DNA of 64,000 nucleotides, taken from contig NZ_MAYG01000012.1 of NCBI RefSeq assembly GCF_001684965.1, positions 434,001-498,000 of the forward strand. The letters are read 5' to 3'. Under the pieces are notes generated by a model, which made no database searches, had not been told where the DNA came from, and worked only from the letters and a program-made list of their open reading frames with translations. The stretch comes from Chryseobacterium arthrosphaerae. Its GTDB lineage: Bacteria > Bacteroidota > Bacteroidia > Flavobacteriales > Weeksellaceae. Below, piece after piece: positions 35,667 through 44,675 of the stretch (its first letter is position 1; every line of letters starts with the position of its first letter). The translations under genes were made by a program, and so were the position numbers.

Positions 35667-36416
35667 CTATTTATGCAGAGCCTTAATATATTTTTCAAGA
35701 GCCATTGTCATAGAAGGAGTTTCCTTCGTAGGGGCCATTAAATCTACTTTTAATCCTGCTTCTTCGGCAGCCGCCAGAGTGGTGTTTCCGAAAACGCCAA
35801 TCTTTGTTTCGTCCTGCTTGAAGTCCGGGAAGTTCTGCTGCAGAGATTTGATTCCCTGCGGGCTGAAGAAAATCAGCATATCATAATCTTTAATATTGAT
35901 ATCAGTAAGATCACTGCATACCGTACGGTACATGATTGCTCTCGTCCATTCTACATTCGCTGCATCTAAAGTTTTTACAATATCCGGGCTTAGAACATCT
36001 GATGATGGCAGCAGATATTTTTCAGTTGGGAATTTTTTGAAAAGAGGAAGCAGGTCTGAGAAGTTTTTCTCCCCAAAGCTGATTTTTCTTTTTCTGTAAA
36101 CAATATGCTTTTGAAGGTAGTTGGCAATTGCTTCCGACTGGCAGATATATCTCATGGTATCCGGAACTGAAAAACGCAGCTCCTCTGCAAGTCTGAAGTA
36201 ATGGTCAATCGCATTCTTACTGGTAAAAATAATACCGGTATACTGCGTCAGATCTATCTTCTGTGTTCTGAGCTCTTTATTGTCAACCCCTTCGACGTGG
36301 ATAAATGGACGGAAATCAATCTTTATTTTTTCCTTCTTCGCTATATCCAGATATGGAGAAGACTCACTAGGCGCTGGTTGAGAAACCAATATAGACTTTA
36401 TTCTCATCATTGACAT
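35667..36416 (-). CDS. hemD: Uroporphyrinogen-III synthase
   Basis: Cytosolic enzyme of 249 residues that would close and isomerise hydroxymethylbilane to uroporphyrinogen III in haem biosynthesis. The two-lobed HemD pattern is visible: SILVSQPAP at the N-terminus, TGIIFTSKNAIDHYF near residues 79-93, the hinge, YDMLIFFSPQGIKSL near 178-192, and a terminal IGVFGNTTLAAAEEAGL motif near 206-222. The sequence is weakly conserved, as usual in this family. It follows the DUF4271 gene with a 3-bp gap, an arrangement common in flavobacteria. The start could be any of the first clustered Met codons. Confidence 0.87.
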   Translation of the reverse strand: MSMMRIKSILVSQPAPSESSPYLDIAKKEKIKIDFRPFIHVEGVDNKELRTQKIDLTQYTGIIFTSKNAIDHYFRLAEELRFSVPDTMRYICQSEAIANYLQKHIVYRKRKISFGEKNFSDLLPLFKKFPTEKYLLPSSDVLSPDIVKTLDAANVEWTRAIMYRTVCSDLTDINIKDYDMLIFFSPQGIKSLQQNFPDFKQDETKIGVFGNTTLAAAEEAGLKVDLMAPTKETPSMTMALEKYIKALHK

Positions 36417-36419
36417 TTA

Positions 36420-37088
36420 TTAAAAAAATAACAACTTCCAAAGCAATAATAATGGTGCGATTTGGAGGGTGCAAATATACAAAAATTTATAATACCATTT
36501 CTCCGGAAGAATCTTGTTCTTGTGAAATAAATAGAAAAATACTTTGAAAATGAACACAAAAGCAAAGAAGCAGAAATAATATAAAAACATTTTATTTCTG
36601 TCTATAGGGAAGTAATAATGGGTTACACACAGAATTATCAGTAAAAAAGACAGGATAAAATAAAATTTGGTGGAGGTGAAATAAAAAATAGACCACTTTT
36701 TTCCATCCCCTATACTTTGGTAAAATAAAAACCCTAAAGTAGATCTTGTTAAATAAAAAAGCAGCACCGCCAGCAAAGTATACCCGAATTTATTCAGCTG
36801 ATATCCGAAAAGCTGCAGATCGGCAATATATTTAGGAACTACGGGAATGTATTGCGAGATCAGTACAGATAAAGTAAGCGTTGTCACACAGGAAGTGATG
36901 ATCCAGCTCGGGAGGTTATTGCTCGCATCAAAATATTTCTGAAGCAGAAAATCTTTAAGGCTGGCATCCCTTTCTATAATGTTCATCATAAAAACATATA
37001 AAAATATACAGCCTACGAGTATAAAGATTACCCAGTCATTGTTCTCAGGTATTCTTACATGATTGATGTAGTTTGGTAATGACGGCAA
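36420..37088 (-). CDS. DUF4271 integral membrane protein
   Basis: Membrane protein of 222 residues with about six hydrophobic segments (for example WVIFILVGCIFLYVFMMNII near residues 19-38, LLAVLLFYLTRS, FILSFLLIILCV, LQIAPLLLLWKLLFF at the end). It matches the DUF4271 family that lies directly upstream of hemD in many Flavobacteriia. No function is established. The conserved pairing hints at a role linked to haem or envelope biology, but this is only association. Its stop lies 3 bp before hemD. Confidence 0.85.
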   Translation of the reverse strand: MPSLPNYINHVRIPENNDWVIFILVGCIFLYVFMMNIIERDASLKDFLLQKYFDASNNLPSWIITSCVTTLTLSVLISQYIPVVPKYIADLQLFGYQLNKFGYTLLAVLLFYLTRSTLGFLFYQSIGDGKKWSIFYFTSTKFYFILSFLLIILCVTHYYFPIDRNKMFLYYFCFFAFVFIFKVFFYLFHKNKILPEKWYYKFLYICTLQIAPLLLLWKLLFF

Positions 37089-37306
37089 AATTTTATTTTT
37101 TATTTCTTATTTAGCTTCAAAAACCACAGATCGGCATAGATTTTTTATGGAACGGCCTGTGAAAACATAGTTTAATATCCTTTCTCCGGATTTTACAGAT
37201 GATTCGGATTCTTTGATAAAAGTTTCTGCATCATTCACTTAATCCCTGAAAAATATTTTTGCAAAATTATAGATTATTTTGTATAAAATAAAAAGGTTAA
37301 ATAAAC

Positions 37307-37314
37307 TATCTTTG
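37307..37314 (+). promoter_or_regulatory. -7 promoter element for the GT2-DUF4296-tgt-lptG unit
   Basis: TATCTTTG matches TAnnTTTG and lies only 9 bases before the ATG at 37324, so the transcript would be almost leaderless. A clear -33 TTG at normal spacing is missing. The position favours the ATG at 37324 over the upstream TTG at 37279. Confidence 0.5.
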
Positions 37315-37323
37315 CAAACTGAA

Positions 37324-38040
37324 ATGAAAAAACTCGTCATCATCCCGACTTATAACGAAAAGGAAAATATTGAAAATATTATTTCCGCGGTTTTTGCATT
37401 GGAAGATGACTTTCACATTCTGGTAGTAGACGATTCTTCTCCGGATGGTACCGCAGGGCTTGTAAAGGAACTGCAGAAGAAATATCCGCATTATCTGCAT
37501 CTGTCAGTAAGACATACCAAGGATGGTTTAGGAAAAGCCTACATTCATGGTTTCAAATGGGCGATCGAAAACAAATACGATTACATTTTTGAAATGGATG
37601 CCGATTTTTCCCATAACCCGGATGATTTACCCAAACTTTTTGAAGCCTGTCTGAATGCTGATATGGCGATCGGTTCAAGGTACTCAAAAGGAGTAAATGT
37701 GGTCAACTGGCCGATGGGTAGAGTATTGCTGTCTTATTTTGCTTCCAAATACGTAAGGTTCGTTTTGGGGCTTCCTATTCACGATACTACAGCAGGATTT
37801 GTCTGCTTTTCAAGGAAAGTGCTGGAAGAGATCGGTCTGGATAATGTAAAACTGAAAGGCTACGGATTTCAGATAGAAATGAAATTCAGGGCTTATAAAA
37901 AAGGCTTCAGAGTGGTAGAAGTACCTATCATATTTACCAACAGGATTTTAGGGGAAAGCAAAATGAATGGAGGTATTATTCATGAAGCGGTGTTTGGGGT
38001 TTTAAATTTAAAATGGAAATCCATCATCAACAGATTATGA
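37324..38040 (+). CDS. GT2 polyprenol-phosphate mannose synthase-like glycosyltransferase
   Basis: Membrane-associated glycosyltransferase of 238 residues resembling dolichol/polyprenol-phosphate mannose synthase. Family motifs: LVIIPTYNEKENIENII (residues ~4-20), VVDDSSPDGTAG, FEMDADFSHNPDDLPKL (DxD metal site) and DTTAGFVCFSRKVLEEIGL. There is no C-terminal transmembrane pair, as in single-domain DPM1-type enzymes. It would move mannose (or another hexose) from a nucleotide sugar to a polyprenyl phosphate for envelope glycan or protein glycosylation. The next gene starts 2 bp after its stop. Confidence 0.88.
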   Translation: MKKLVIIPTYNEKENIENIISAVFALEDDFHILVVDDSSPDGTAGLVKELQKKYPHYLHLSVRHTKDGLGKAYIHGFKWAIENKYDYIFEMDADFSHNPDDLPKLFEACLNADMAIGSRYSKGVNVVNWPMGRVLLSYFASKYVRFVLGLPIHDTTAGFVCFSRKVLEEIGLDNVKLKGYGFQIEMKFRAYKKGFRVVEVPIIFTNRILGESKMNGGIIHEAVFGVLNLKWKSIINRL

Positions 38041-38042
38041 TT

Positions 38043-38411
38043 ATGAAAAAACTGATCTTCATTTTCGTTGTACTGGCACTGTTTTCATGCAGCGATTATA
38101 TTGATAAGCCCAAAAACCTGGTTGCTAAAGATCTGATGGCTGAGATTATTGCCGATCTTGCGATCAATGACCAGGCTGTTTTTATGTATCAGGATAAAAA
38201 TCTGGAAGCGGGCACAAGATTTGTTCTCAAGTCTCACAATGTAAAACCTGAAGACTTCACAGAAAGCTTCAAATATTATGTGATCAAAGAAGAGATGGAT
38301 GGGATTGCCGATGATGCACAGGAAATATTGCTGAAAAAAGATCCCAAAGCAGATAAGTACGTAAAAGATAAAATCAAGCAGAACGGAGCTTCACCAACTA
38401 TGGTGAGATAG
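38043..38411 (+). CDS. DUF4296 lipoprotein
   Basis: Small lipoprotein of 122 residues from the ATG at 38043 (MKKLIFIFVVLALFSCSDY, lipobox ALFSC). An earlier in-frame ATG at 38013 inside the GT2 gene would spoil the signal. The mature part is helical, with NLVAKDLMAEIIADLAINDQ and FTESFKYYVIKEEMDGI, matching the flavobacterial DUF4296 family. Its function is not known. It sits in the conserved order GT2-DUF4296-tgt-lptG. Confidence 0.83.
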   Translation: MKKLIFIFVVLALFSCSDYIDKPKNLVAKDLMAEIIADLAINDQAVFMYQDKNLEAGTRFVLKSHNVKPEDFTESFKYYVIKEEMDGIADDAQEILLKKDPKADKYVKDKIKQNGASPTMVR

Positions 38412-38475
38412 TCGGCAGGCTGAATTCCGTTCCGGATAGATCACTGGTAATACAGTGAATAAATAAAGTATACAG

Positions 38476-39606
38476 ATGAAATTTTTTAATATAGAAAAAA
38501 CCTCTGAAGGAAAAGCAAGAGCAGGGGAAATTACCACAGATCACGGGAAAATTCAGACTCCCATTTTTATGCCTGTGGGAACTGTTGCAAGTGTGAAAAC
38601 TGTGCATCAGAGAGAATTAAAAGAAGACATTAAAGCCCAGATTATCCTGGGCAATACCTATCACCTTTACCTTCGTCCGGGTATGGAAACCATGCAGGAT
38701 GCAGGCGGATTACACAAATTCATGAACTGGGATCTTCCTATCCTTACCGATTCAGGAGGTTTTCAGGTGTTTTCCCTGGCAAGCAACAGAAAAATGACGG
38801 AAGAAGGAGCCCGGTTCAAATCCCATATTGACGGAAGCTACCATATGTTTTCTCCGGAAAGATCAATGGAGATCCAGAGACAGATCGGAGCTGATATCTT
38901 TATGGCTTTTGATGAATGTACACCTTATCCTTGTGACTATAACCAGGCTAAATCATCCATGGAGCTTACCCACCGTTGGCTGAAAAGATGTATTGACTGG
39001 ACGAATGATAATCCTGAATTATATGGCCATAAGCAAAGGCTTTTCCCGATCGTTCAGGGATCTACCTATTCAGATTTAAGAAAAATCTCTGCTGAAGTTA
39101 TTTCTGAAGCAGGCGCTGAAGGAAATGCCATCGGAGGACTTTCCGTTGGAGAGCCTGAAGAAGAAATGTACAGAATCACTGACGAAGTGACTGATATCCT
39201 TCCGAAAGAAAAACCAAGATACCTGATGGGAGTAGGTACCCCATGGAATATCCTTGAATCTATCGGGCTGGGAATTGATATGATGGACTGTGTAATGCCA
39301 ACAAGAAATGCCAGAAACGCAATGCTTTTCACATGGCAGGGGGTGATGAACCTTAAAAATGAAAAATGGAAGCGTGACTTCTCGCCTTTGGATGAATTCG
39401 GAACCAGCTTTGTAGACCGTGAATATTCAAAAGCGTATCTTCGTCACCTGTTCGTATCAAAAGAATATCTGGCAAAGCAGATTGCTTCAATTCATAATCT
39501 GGCATTCTACCTTGATCTGGTAAAAGTTGCCAGGGAACACATCCTTGCAGGTGATTTCTATGAATGGAAAAACTCTGTAGTACCGGTTCTAAGACAAAGG
39601 CTGTAA
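38476..39606 (+). CDS. tgt: tRNA-guanine(34) transglycosylase lacking the zinc cysteines
   Basis: Queuine/preQ1 tRNA-ribosyltransferase of 376 residues that exchanges G34 for preQ1 in GUN-anticodon tRNAs. Active-site pieces are intact: LTDSGGFQVFSL (Asp92), IFMAFDECTPYP, IVQGSTYSDLR, GGLSVGE and the nucleophile region GLGIDMMDCVMPTRNARN (Asp268/Asp271). The structural zinc site normally reads CxCxxC plus a downstream His; here the cysteines align with Gly309, Ser311 and Asp314, while His340 remains in SIHNLAFY. The NGRNG stretch reads NARNA. The fold is otherwise full length, so an active zinc-free variant is likely. It overlaps no neighbour; lptG follows after 7 bp. Confidence 0.93.
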   Translation: MKFFNIEKTSEGKARAGEITTDHGKIQTPIFMPVGTVASVKTVHQRELKEDIKAQIILGNTYHLYLRPGMETMQDAGGLHKFMNWDLPILTDSGGFQVFSLASNRKMTEEGARFKSHIDGSYHMFSPERSMEIQRQIGADIFMAFDECTPYPCDYNQAKSSMELTHRWLKRCIDWTNDNPELYGHKQRLFPIVQGSTYSDLRKISAEVISEAGAEGNAIGGLSVGEPEEEMYRITDEVTDILPKEKPRYLMGVGTPWNILESIGLGIDMMDCVMPTRNARNAMLFTWQGVMNLKNEKWKRDFSPLDEFGTSFVDREYSKAYLRHLFVSKEYLAKQIASIHNLAFYLDLVKVAREHILAGDFYEWKNSVVPVLRQRL

Positions 39607-39613
39607 AAGAATT

Positions 39614-40726
39614 ATGCTTAAAATTGTAGACAGATATATCATTAAAAAGTACCTTGGAACTTTCAGTTTCATGCTGGTACTCTTGTCTATAGTGGTGCTT
39701 GTTATTGATGTTCAGCAAAAGATTCCAAGGATAGAAAATGCAAAGGCAATTGATCCTAAGCTGGATCTGGTGTACTTCCTGATTCACTTTTATCCTTTCT
39801 GGATCATTAATCTTGTTGTGACATTCCTCTCCATACTCGTGTTTATTTCGGTGATCTACTTTACATCACGTATGGCAAACAATACCGAAATCGTAGCCAT
39901 TATCAGCAGTGGAGCAAGCTTTCACAGGTTTTCCAAACCTTATCTGTATACCTCGATCCTGATCGCACTGATCTCACTTATGGTGTATCATATGGTGCTT
40001 CCATGGGCCAATATCAAGAAAAATGAACTCGAAGCTTATACCTATAATGCTGCCAATAAAGAAAAGATCTTAGGAACTGCTCCGGCATCTTCACAGCTGA
40101 GCAAAACGGAATACATCTTCGTAGACTCCTGGAATAAAAGAGAAAAAAGAGGGTCCAGCTTTGTGTATCAGAAGTTTGATAAAGACCGTAAGATGGTTTA
40201 CGAGCTGAAAGCGAGTGATGTATATTGGGATAAAGAAAAAAAACAGTTTGTTTTAAATAATTACTTCGAAAAAACGATCAATAAAGACAATTCCGAGAAG
40301 CTTAATAACGGAATCGAACTGAGAAAAAACTATGGCCATTCGCCGGAAGAACTTTTCCCTAACGAGCTTTTAGGACAGAATAAAACAACACCGGAACTCT
40401 TAAAATTCATAGAAAGAGAAAAAGCAAGGGGGAACAGTAACCTGAATTCTTATCTGAACGAACTTCATCAGAGAACTTCAATGCCTGTTTCCATTATCAT
40501 TCTTACTTTCCTGGCGCTTTCCCTGTCATCCCAGAAGAAAAGAGGAGGCTTGGGAATCAACCTGGCGATAGGAATCTCAATGGCGTTTATTTTCGTCTTT
40601 TCATTTGAAGCTTTAAAAGTAGTGTCAGAGAATAAAAGTCTGTCTCCTGCACTGGCAATGTGGCTGCCTAACCTGGTATTCCTGCCGTTGACCCTTTATC
40701 TTTATATCAAAAGAGCCAATCAGTAA
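39614..40726 (+). CDS. LptF/LptG family lipopolysaccharide export permease (YjgP/YjgQ)
   Basis: Inner membrane permease of 370 residues. Predicted helices are near 15-35, 58-80 and 98-118; a large periplasmic jellyroll-like segment follows (~130-280); three more helices are at the C-terminus (SIIILTFLALSLSS, LGINLAIGISMAFIFVFSFEAL, ALAMWLPNLVFLPLTLYLYI). It would couple LptB ATPase to LPS extraction. The N-terminus MLKIVDRYIIKKYLGTFSFM is characteristic. It is cotranscribed with tgt. Its 3' end overlaps the convergent birA gene by 7 bases. Confidence 0.9.
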   Translation: MLKIVDRYIIKKYLGTFSFMLVLLSIVVLVIDVQQKIPRIENAKAIDPKLDLVYFLIHFYPFWIINLVVTFLSILVFISVIYFTSRMANNTEIVAIISSGASFHRFSKPYLYTSILIALISLMVYHMVLPWANIKKNELEAYTYNAANKEKILGTAPASSQLSKTEYIFVDSWNKREKRGSSFVYQKFDKDRKMVYELKASDVYWDKEKKQFVLNNYFEKTINKDNSEKLNNGIELRKNYGHSPEELFPNELLGQNKTTPELLKFIEREKARGNSNLNSYLNELHQRTSMPVSIIILTFLALSLSSQKKRGGLGINLAIGISMAFIFVFSFEALKVVSENKSLSPALAMWLPNLVFLPLTLYLYIKRANQ

Positions 40727-41436
40727 AGCAGTTTTACTTCTTTGTGATAAAAATTACGCATGCCGTCCTTTTCAAGTTCGATCCACAGTTCACCTGTCGG
40801 ATCTGCATGTCGGATGATGCCATTTTGTCGCTCTTTCCCAATTTCAAAAACTGAGATCTGATCTTTTCTGAAAAGATGTTCGTTGAACCTGTCCAGAATT
40901 TCCCGGTCAGAAGGAATGTTTTTCAGTTGTTCTGATAAGAATTCATGCAGTGCGAAACTAAGGTCTTCAATATCAAATTGCTGTCCTGTCTGCGTAAGAA
41001 GCGAGCCTGCATTGGTTATAGCATCAAATTTTTCCTGGAGGATATTGATTCCGGCTCCGATGATGAAATAATTATTTTGATTAATTTTTTTCTTTTCTAT
41101 TAAAATTCCAACGATTTTTTTACCTTTAAGAATAATATCATTCGGCCATTTGATCTTTACCTCTGAATCAGCCAAATTGGCAAGGAAATCCCTTATAAGA
41201 ATTGCGGTATAATAATTGAATATAAAGTCGGAGCACAGGATGTTGTGGGTGTTCACTGCCAGCGTGTAAGCCAGATTTTTTCCGGCAGTCTGAGTCCATA
41301 CATTTCCATACTGACCGCGGCCCTTAGTTTGATTAAAAGTATGCAATCCTATAAAATCTGAATTTTCGTAAAGTAAAAACTTGGATATTTCGTCATTAGT
41401 AGAAGAACATTCTTTTAGATAGAAGAGTTGGCTCAT
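40720..41436 (-). CDS. birA: Biotin-[acetyl-CoA-carboxylase] ligase
   Basis: Biotin protein ligase of 238 residues that adenylates biotin and attaches it to carrier-protein lysine. Catalytic motifs: TKGRGQYGNVWTQTAGKNLAYTLA (biotinyl-AMP loop GRGRxG type, near residues 38-61), KIKWPNDIILKGKKIVGILIE and IGAGINIL. The N-terminal helix-turn-helix found in E. coli BirA is absent, so it is a monofunctional class I ligase without repressor role. A short C-terminal SH3-like part is present. Monocistronic; convergent overlap with the permease gene. Confidence 0.92.
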   Translation of the reverse strand: MSQLFYLKECSSTNDEISKFLLYENSDFIGLHTFNQTKGRGQYGNVWTQTAGKNLAYTLAVNTHNILCSDFIFNYYTAILIRDFLANLADSEVKIKWPNDIILKGKKIVGILIEKKKINQNNYFIIGAGINILQEKFDAITNAGSLLTQTGQQFDIEDLSFALHEFLSEQLKNIPSDREILDRFNEHLFRKDQISVFEIGKERQNGIIRHADPTGELWIELEKDGMRNFYHKEVKLLY

Positions 41437-41495
41437 TTAAGAAAACTTTAAGACATTAAGGGGGTAAAAGTAAGGTTAAAGTAAAGAAAAAACAA

Positions 41496-41503
41496 TAAAT
41501 TTG
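41496..41503 (+). promoter_or_regulatory. -7 promoter element for rsfS-ftsH
   Basis: TAAATTTG matches TAnnTTTG, 20 bases before the rsfS ATG. A possible weak -33 (TTA at 41476) lies 17 bases upstream. Confidence 0.5.
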
Positions 41504-41523
41504 CAGATTATAGTATTTTTTTA

Positions 41524-41889
41524 ATGAATAAAACAGCAGAAAAACAAGCATTAATAGATAAAATCGTTGAAGCACTTCAGGATGTAAAAGGAGAAGACAT
41601 TATGATCTTCGATCTTTCAAACATTGAAAACTCAGTAGCGGAAACGTTCGTAATATGTAGCGGAAACTCAAATACACAGGTGGCAGCATTGGCAGGAAGT
41701 GTAGAGAAGAAAGTAAGAAATGACCTGAAAGACAGACCTTGGCACGTTGAAGGAACAGAAAACGCAATGTGGGTTTTGGTAGACTATGTTTCAGTAGTAG
41801 TTCATATATTTCAGAAAGATGTACGTGAGTATTACGATATAGAAGAACTTTGGGGTGACGCAGTCATTACCAGAATTGAAAATGAATAA
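41524..41889 (+). CDS. rsfS: Ribosome silencing factor RsfS
   Basis: Protein of 121 residues of the RsfS/Iojap family, which binds L14 of the 50S subunit and blocks subunit joining in slow growth. The family signature is seen in DIMIFDLSNIENSVAETFVI, FVICSGNSNTQVAALAGSVE, DRPWHVEGTENAMWVLVDYV and VVVHIFQKDVREYYDIEELW. There is no signal peptide. It stands 21 bp before ftsH, the normal flavobacterial order. Confidence 0.94.
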   Translation: MNKTAEKQALIDKIVEALQDVKGEDIMIFDLSNIENSVAETFVICSGNSNTQVAALAGSVEKKVRNDLKDRPWHVEGTENAMWVLVDYVSVVVHIFQKDVREYYDIEELWGDAVITRIENE

Positions 41890-41910
41890 TAAAAATTTTA
41901 AAAAGTATAA

Positions 41911-43932
41911 ATGAATAATAAAGGATTCAACTGGTTCTTTCCTATTGTAATCATAGCTCTTTTGCTATTTTTTGGCTCCAATTTTTTAGGAGGTGATACT
42001 GCAAAATCTATTGATGAAGATGGTTTCTTTAGAGAAATGCAGGCGGGGAAAGTCCAGAATATAATTATATACAAAGACATAGAAAAAGCTGATGTTTTCC
42101 TTACCAAAGAAGCAAAAGCCGCAATGGTGAGCAAAACAGCAAAAGATAATAACCCTCTTTCAGCCCTGGATATGGCCCCTAAAGCAGACTTTACTGTTAA
42201 ATACGGAGACCTTCAGCTCTTCCTTCAGAAATTTGACCAGGTAAAAGCTGCCAATCCGGCGATTAAAACCGCTAAAGATTACGGAACGGGTAAAAGCCCT
42301 TTCACTGATATTCTGATATCTGCATTGATCTGGATTGCTATTTTAGGATTATTCTACTTCCTTCTTTTCAGAAAGATGGGCGGAGGCGGAGGTCCTGGCG
42401 GACAGATCTTCTCTATCGGGAAATCCAAGGCCAAGCTTTTTGATGAAAAAGAAAGAATTCAGGTAACATTCAAAGATGTTGCAGGATTGGAAGGGGCTAA
42501 AGAAGAAGTTCAGGAAGTTGTTGATTTCCTTAAAAACTCTGAAAAATATACCAAACTGGGAGGTAAAATTCCTAAAGGAGTATTATTGGTAGGGCCTCCG
42601 GGAACCGGTAAAACCTTATTGGCAAAAGCGGTTGCGGGAGAAGCTAAAGTACCTTTCTTCTCACTTTCAGGTTCTGATTTCGTAGAAATGTTCGTTGGGG
42701 TAGGAGCTTCAAGAGTAAGAGACCTTTTTGCCCAGGCAAAAGCTAAATCTCCTGCGATCATCTTTATCGATGAGATTGATGCCATCGGACGTGCCAGAGG
42801 GAAAAATAATTTCTCAGGCGGAAACGACGAAAGAGAAAATACATTGAACCAGCTTCTTACAGAAATGGATGGTTTCGGTACCGATACGAACGTTATCGTA
42901 ATGGCAGCAACCAACAGAGCAGATATCCTTGATAAAGCTCTGATGAGAGCAGGACGTTTTGACCGCTCGATCTATGTAGACCTTCCGGAGCTTCATGAAA
43001 GAAGACAGATCTTTGATGTTCATTTGAAAAAGATCAAGCTTGATGATAATGTAGACAGAGAATTCCTTGCTAAGCAAACCCCTGGTTTCAGTGGAGCTGA
43101 TATTGCCAATGTGTGTAACGAGGCGGCACTTATCGCAGCAAGAAATAACCATACTTCAGTAACCAAACAGGATTTCCTTGATGCTGTAGACAGAATCATC
43201 GGTGGTCTTGAAAAGAAAAATAAAGCGATCAAACCTTCTGAAAAAAGAAGAGTGGCTTACCACGAAGCAGGTCACGCAACAATCTCCTGGCTGGTAGAGC
43301 ATGCCTCTCCGCTTTTAAAGGTAACAATCGTTCCAAGAGGACGTTCACTGGGAGCAGCATGGTATCTTCCTGAAGAAAGACAGCTTACAACTACTGAGCA
43401 GATGCTGGATGAAATGTGTGCCACATTGGGAGGTAGAGCTGCCGAGCAGGTGATCTTCAACAATATTTCCACAGGAGCACTTTCTGACCTGGAAACGGTA
43501 ACGAAGAGAGCACAGGCAATGGTGACGATCTACGGATTGAGCCCGAATATCGGGAATATTTCTTACTATGACAGCTCAGGGCAGTCTGAATATTCTTTCG
43601 GAAAACCTTATTCTGAAGAAACCGCTACGAAAATTGATGCAGAGATCAAGTCGATCATCGAAAACCAGTATGAAAGAGCAGTAAGAATTCTTGCAGAAAA
43701 TAAGGATAAACTGGATGCTTTAGCGGGTAAGCTTTTAGAAAAAGAAGTGATCTTCCGCGAAGACCTGGAAGAGATTTTCGGAAAAAGAGCCTGGGATCCT
43801 GAATTGACAGAGAAACCGGTTACCAATACAATCCCTGAAAAAGATCAGCCGGAAGTATTGGAAACTCCTCAGATCAAAGAGAAAGAAGAAGAGAGCGAAA
43901 TACAGGCGCCTGAAAGCCCTACACAGCTTTAA
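41911..43932 (+). CDS. ftsH: ATP-dependent zinc metalloprotease FtsH
   Basis: Membrane AAA+ protease of 673 residues that degrades misfolded and regulatory membrane proteins. TM1 is at ~8-25, the periplasmic part at ~30-130 and TM2 at ~133-153. A Gly-rich linker (GGGGGPGG) follows. The AAA module has Walker A GPPGTGKT (228-235), Walker B IIFIDEID (283-290) and the SRH region (NRADILDKALMRAGRFDR). The zinc motif is HEAGH (451-455), with the third ligand expected in the DLETVTKRAQAMV region. The C-terminus is acidic and Pro/Glu rich. A terminator follows at 43959. Confidence 0.96.
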   Translation: MNNKGFNWFFPIVIIALLLFFGSNFLGGDTAKSIDEDGFFREMQAGKVQNIIIYKDIEKADVFLTKEAKAAMVSKTAKDNNPLSALDMAPKADFTVKYGDLQLFLQKFDQVKAANPAIKTAKDYGTGKSPFTDILISALIWIAILGLFYFLLFRKMGGGGGPGGQIFSIGKSKAKLFDEKERIQVTFKDVAGLEGAKEEVQEVVDFLKNSEKYTKLGGKIPKGVLLVGPPGTGKTLLAKAVAGEAKVPFFSLSGSDFVEMFVGVGASRVRDLFAQAKAKSPAIIFIDEIDAIGRARGKNNFSGGNDERENTLNQLLTEMDGFGTDTNVIVMAATNRADILDKALMRAGRFDRSIYVDLPELHERRQIFDVHLKKIKLDDNVDREFLAKQTPGFSGADIANVCNEAALIAARNNHTSVTKQDFLDAVDRIIGGLEKKNKAIKPSEKRRVAYHEAGHATISWLVEHASPLLKVTIVPRGRSLGAAWYLPEERQLTTTEQMLDEMCATLGGRAAEQVIFNNISTGALSDLETVTKRAQAMVTIYGLSPNIGNISYYDSSGQSEYSFGKPYSEETATKIDAEIKSIIENQYERAVRILAENKDKLDALAGKLLEKEVIFREDLEEIFGKRAWDPELTEKPVTNTIPEKDQPEVLETPQIKEKEEESEIQAPESPTQL

Positions 43933-43958
43933 AATTCTTCTGAAAAGAGAATAAATAT

Positions 43959-43990
43959 AACCTGACAGCTTCAAAACTGTCAGGTTTTTT
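43959..43990 (+). terminator. Intrinsic terminator of rsfS-ftsH
   Basis: A 10-bp stem AACCTGACAG / CTGTCAGGTT with an 8-base loop runs into T6, 27 bases after the ftsH stop. Confidence 0.92.
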
Positions 43991-44033
43991 CATATTTAAG
44001 GAGATATTTTAGACACGATTGTAATTTATTTTC

Positions 44034-44041
44034 TATTTTTG
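44034..44041 (+). promoter_or_regulatory. -7 promoter element for the LUD-cdsA-psd unit
   Basis: TATTTTTG matches TAnnTTTG, 27 bases before the LUD gene's TTG start and just after the ftsH terminator, as expected for a new transcription unit. Confidence 0.5.
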
Positions 44042-44068
44042 TATAAAGTTGACTAAAAATAGATTAAG

Positions 44069-44650
44069 TTGAATTTATTCAAGAGGATTGTAAGCAAACT
44101 TACCAACCAGCCTGAGGAAGAGGAAAAACAGAGCCTGGAGAAGCTTGGGGATTCGCTGAAAAATGCGGATCTTGACTATAAGTTTGCGCAATTATTTACG
44201 CATTCAGGAGGATTTTTTAATTATTGTGCAGATGAAGCGGAAGCTCTACAAACTTTAAATCAAATTATCAAAATAGAAGGGATCGGCAATCTTTTCTGCT
44301 GGGATAAAGAACTTCAGAACTTTTTAAATGTTGTGAAGGCCCCTTATACCTCAGAATTGCAGCCGTCTAATGATGCAGCATTCATCACCTGTGAATATCT
44401 GATTGCCTATGATGGCAGGATCATGCTTTCACACAACAATATTCTCCATTATCATTCTTCAAGGCTGCCGGATCGAATTATCATCATTGCCAATGTGTCA
44501 CAGATTGTAAACAACCTGAATGATGCCATGGGGAAAATAAAAAGGAACGGAAATATCAAGAACCTTACTTCCATCAGTGGAAGCCAGTCTAAAATGGACA
44601 GTTCTTCCAACGCCAATACAAAACTGTTTTTATTGCTGCTTGAAGATTAA
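44069..44650 (+). CDS. LUD domain protein (LutC/YkgG-like)
   Basis: Cytosolic protein of 193 residues. The C-terminal two thirds match the LUD domain of LutB/LutC lactate-utilisation proteins (AAFITCEYLIAYDGRIMLSH, LPDRIIIIANVSQIVNNLND). The frame has a stop 9 bases upstream and no ATG near the front, so the TTG at 44069 is the likely start (MNLFKRIVSKL). Flavobacteria keep this gene between ftsH and cdsA, far from lactate genes, so its role is probably not lactate oxidation. It precedes cdsA by 25 bp. Confidence 0.82.
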   Translation: MNLFKRIVSKLTNQPEEEEKQSLEKLGDSLKNADLDYKFAQLFTHSGGFFNYCADEAEALQTLNQIIKIEGIGNLFCWDKELQNFLNVVKAPYTSELQPSNDAAFITCEYLIAYDGRIMLSHNNILHYHSSRLPDRIIIIANVSQIVNNLNDAMGKIKRNGNIKNLTSISGSQSKMDSSSNANTKLFLLLLED

Positions 44651-44675
44651 AGCACCCACTTCTAAATTTTAAATT

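Noticed and set aside
40720..40726. 7-base overlap of the permease and birA genes as a regulatory overlap
   Set aside because: Short convergent overlaps of stop codons are common and need no special explanation.
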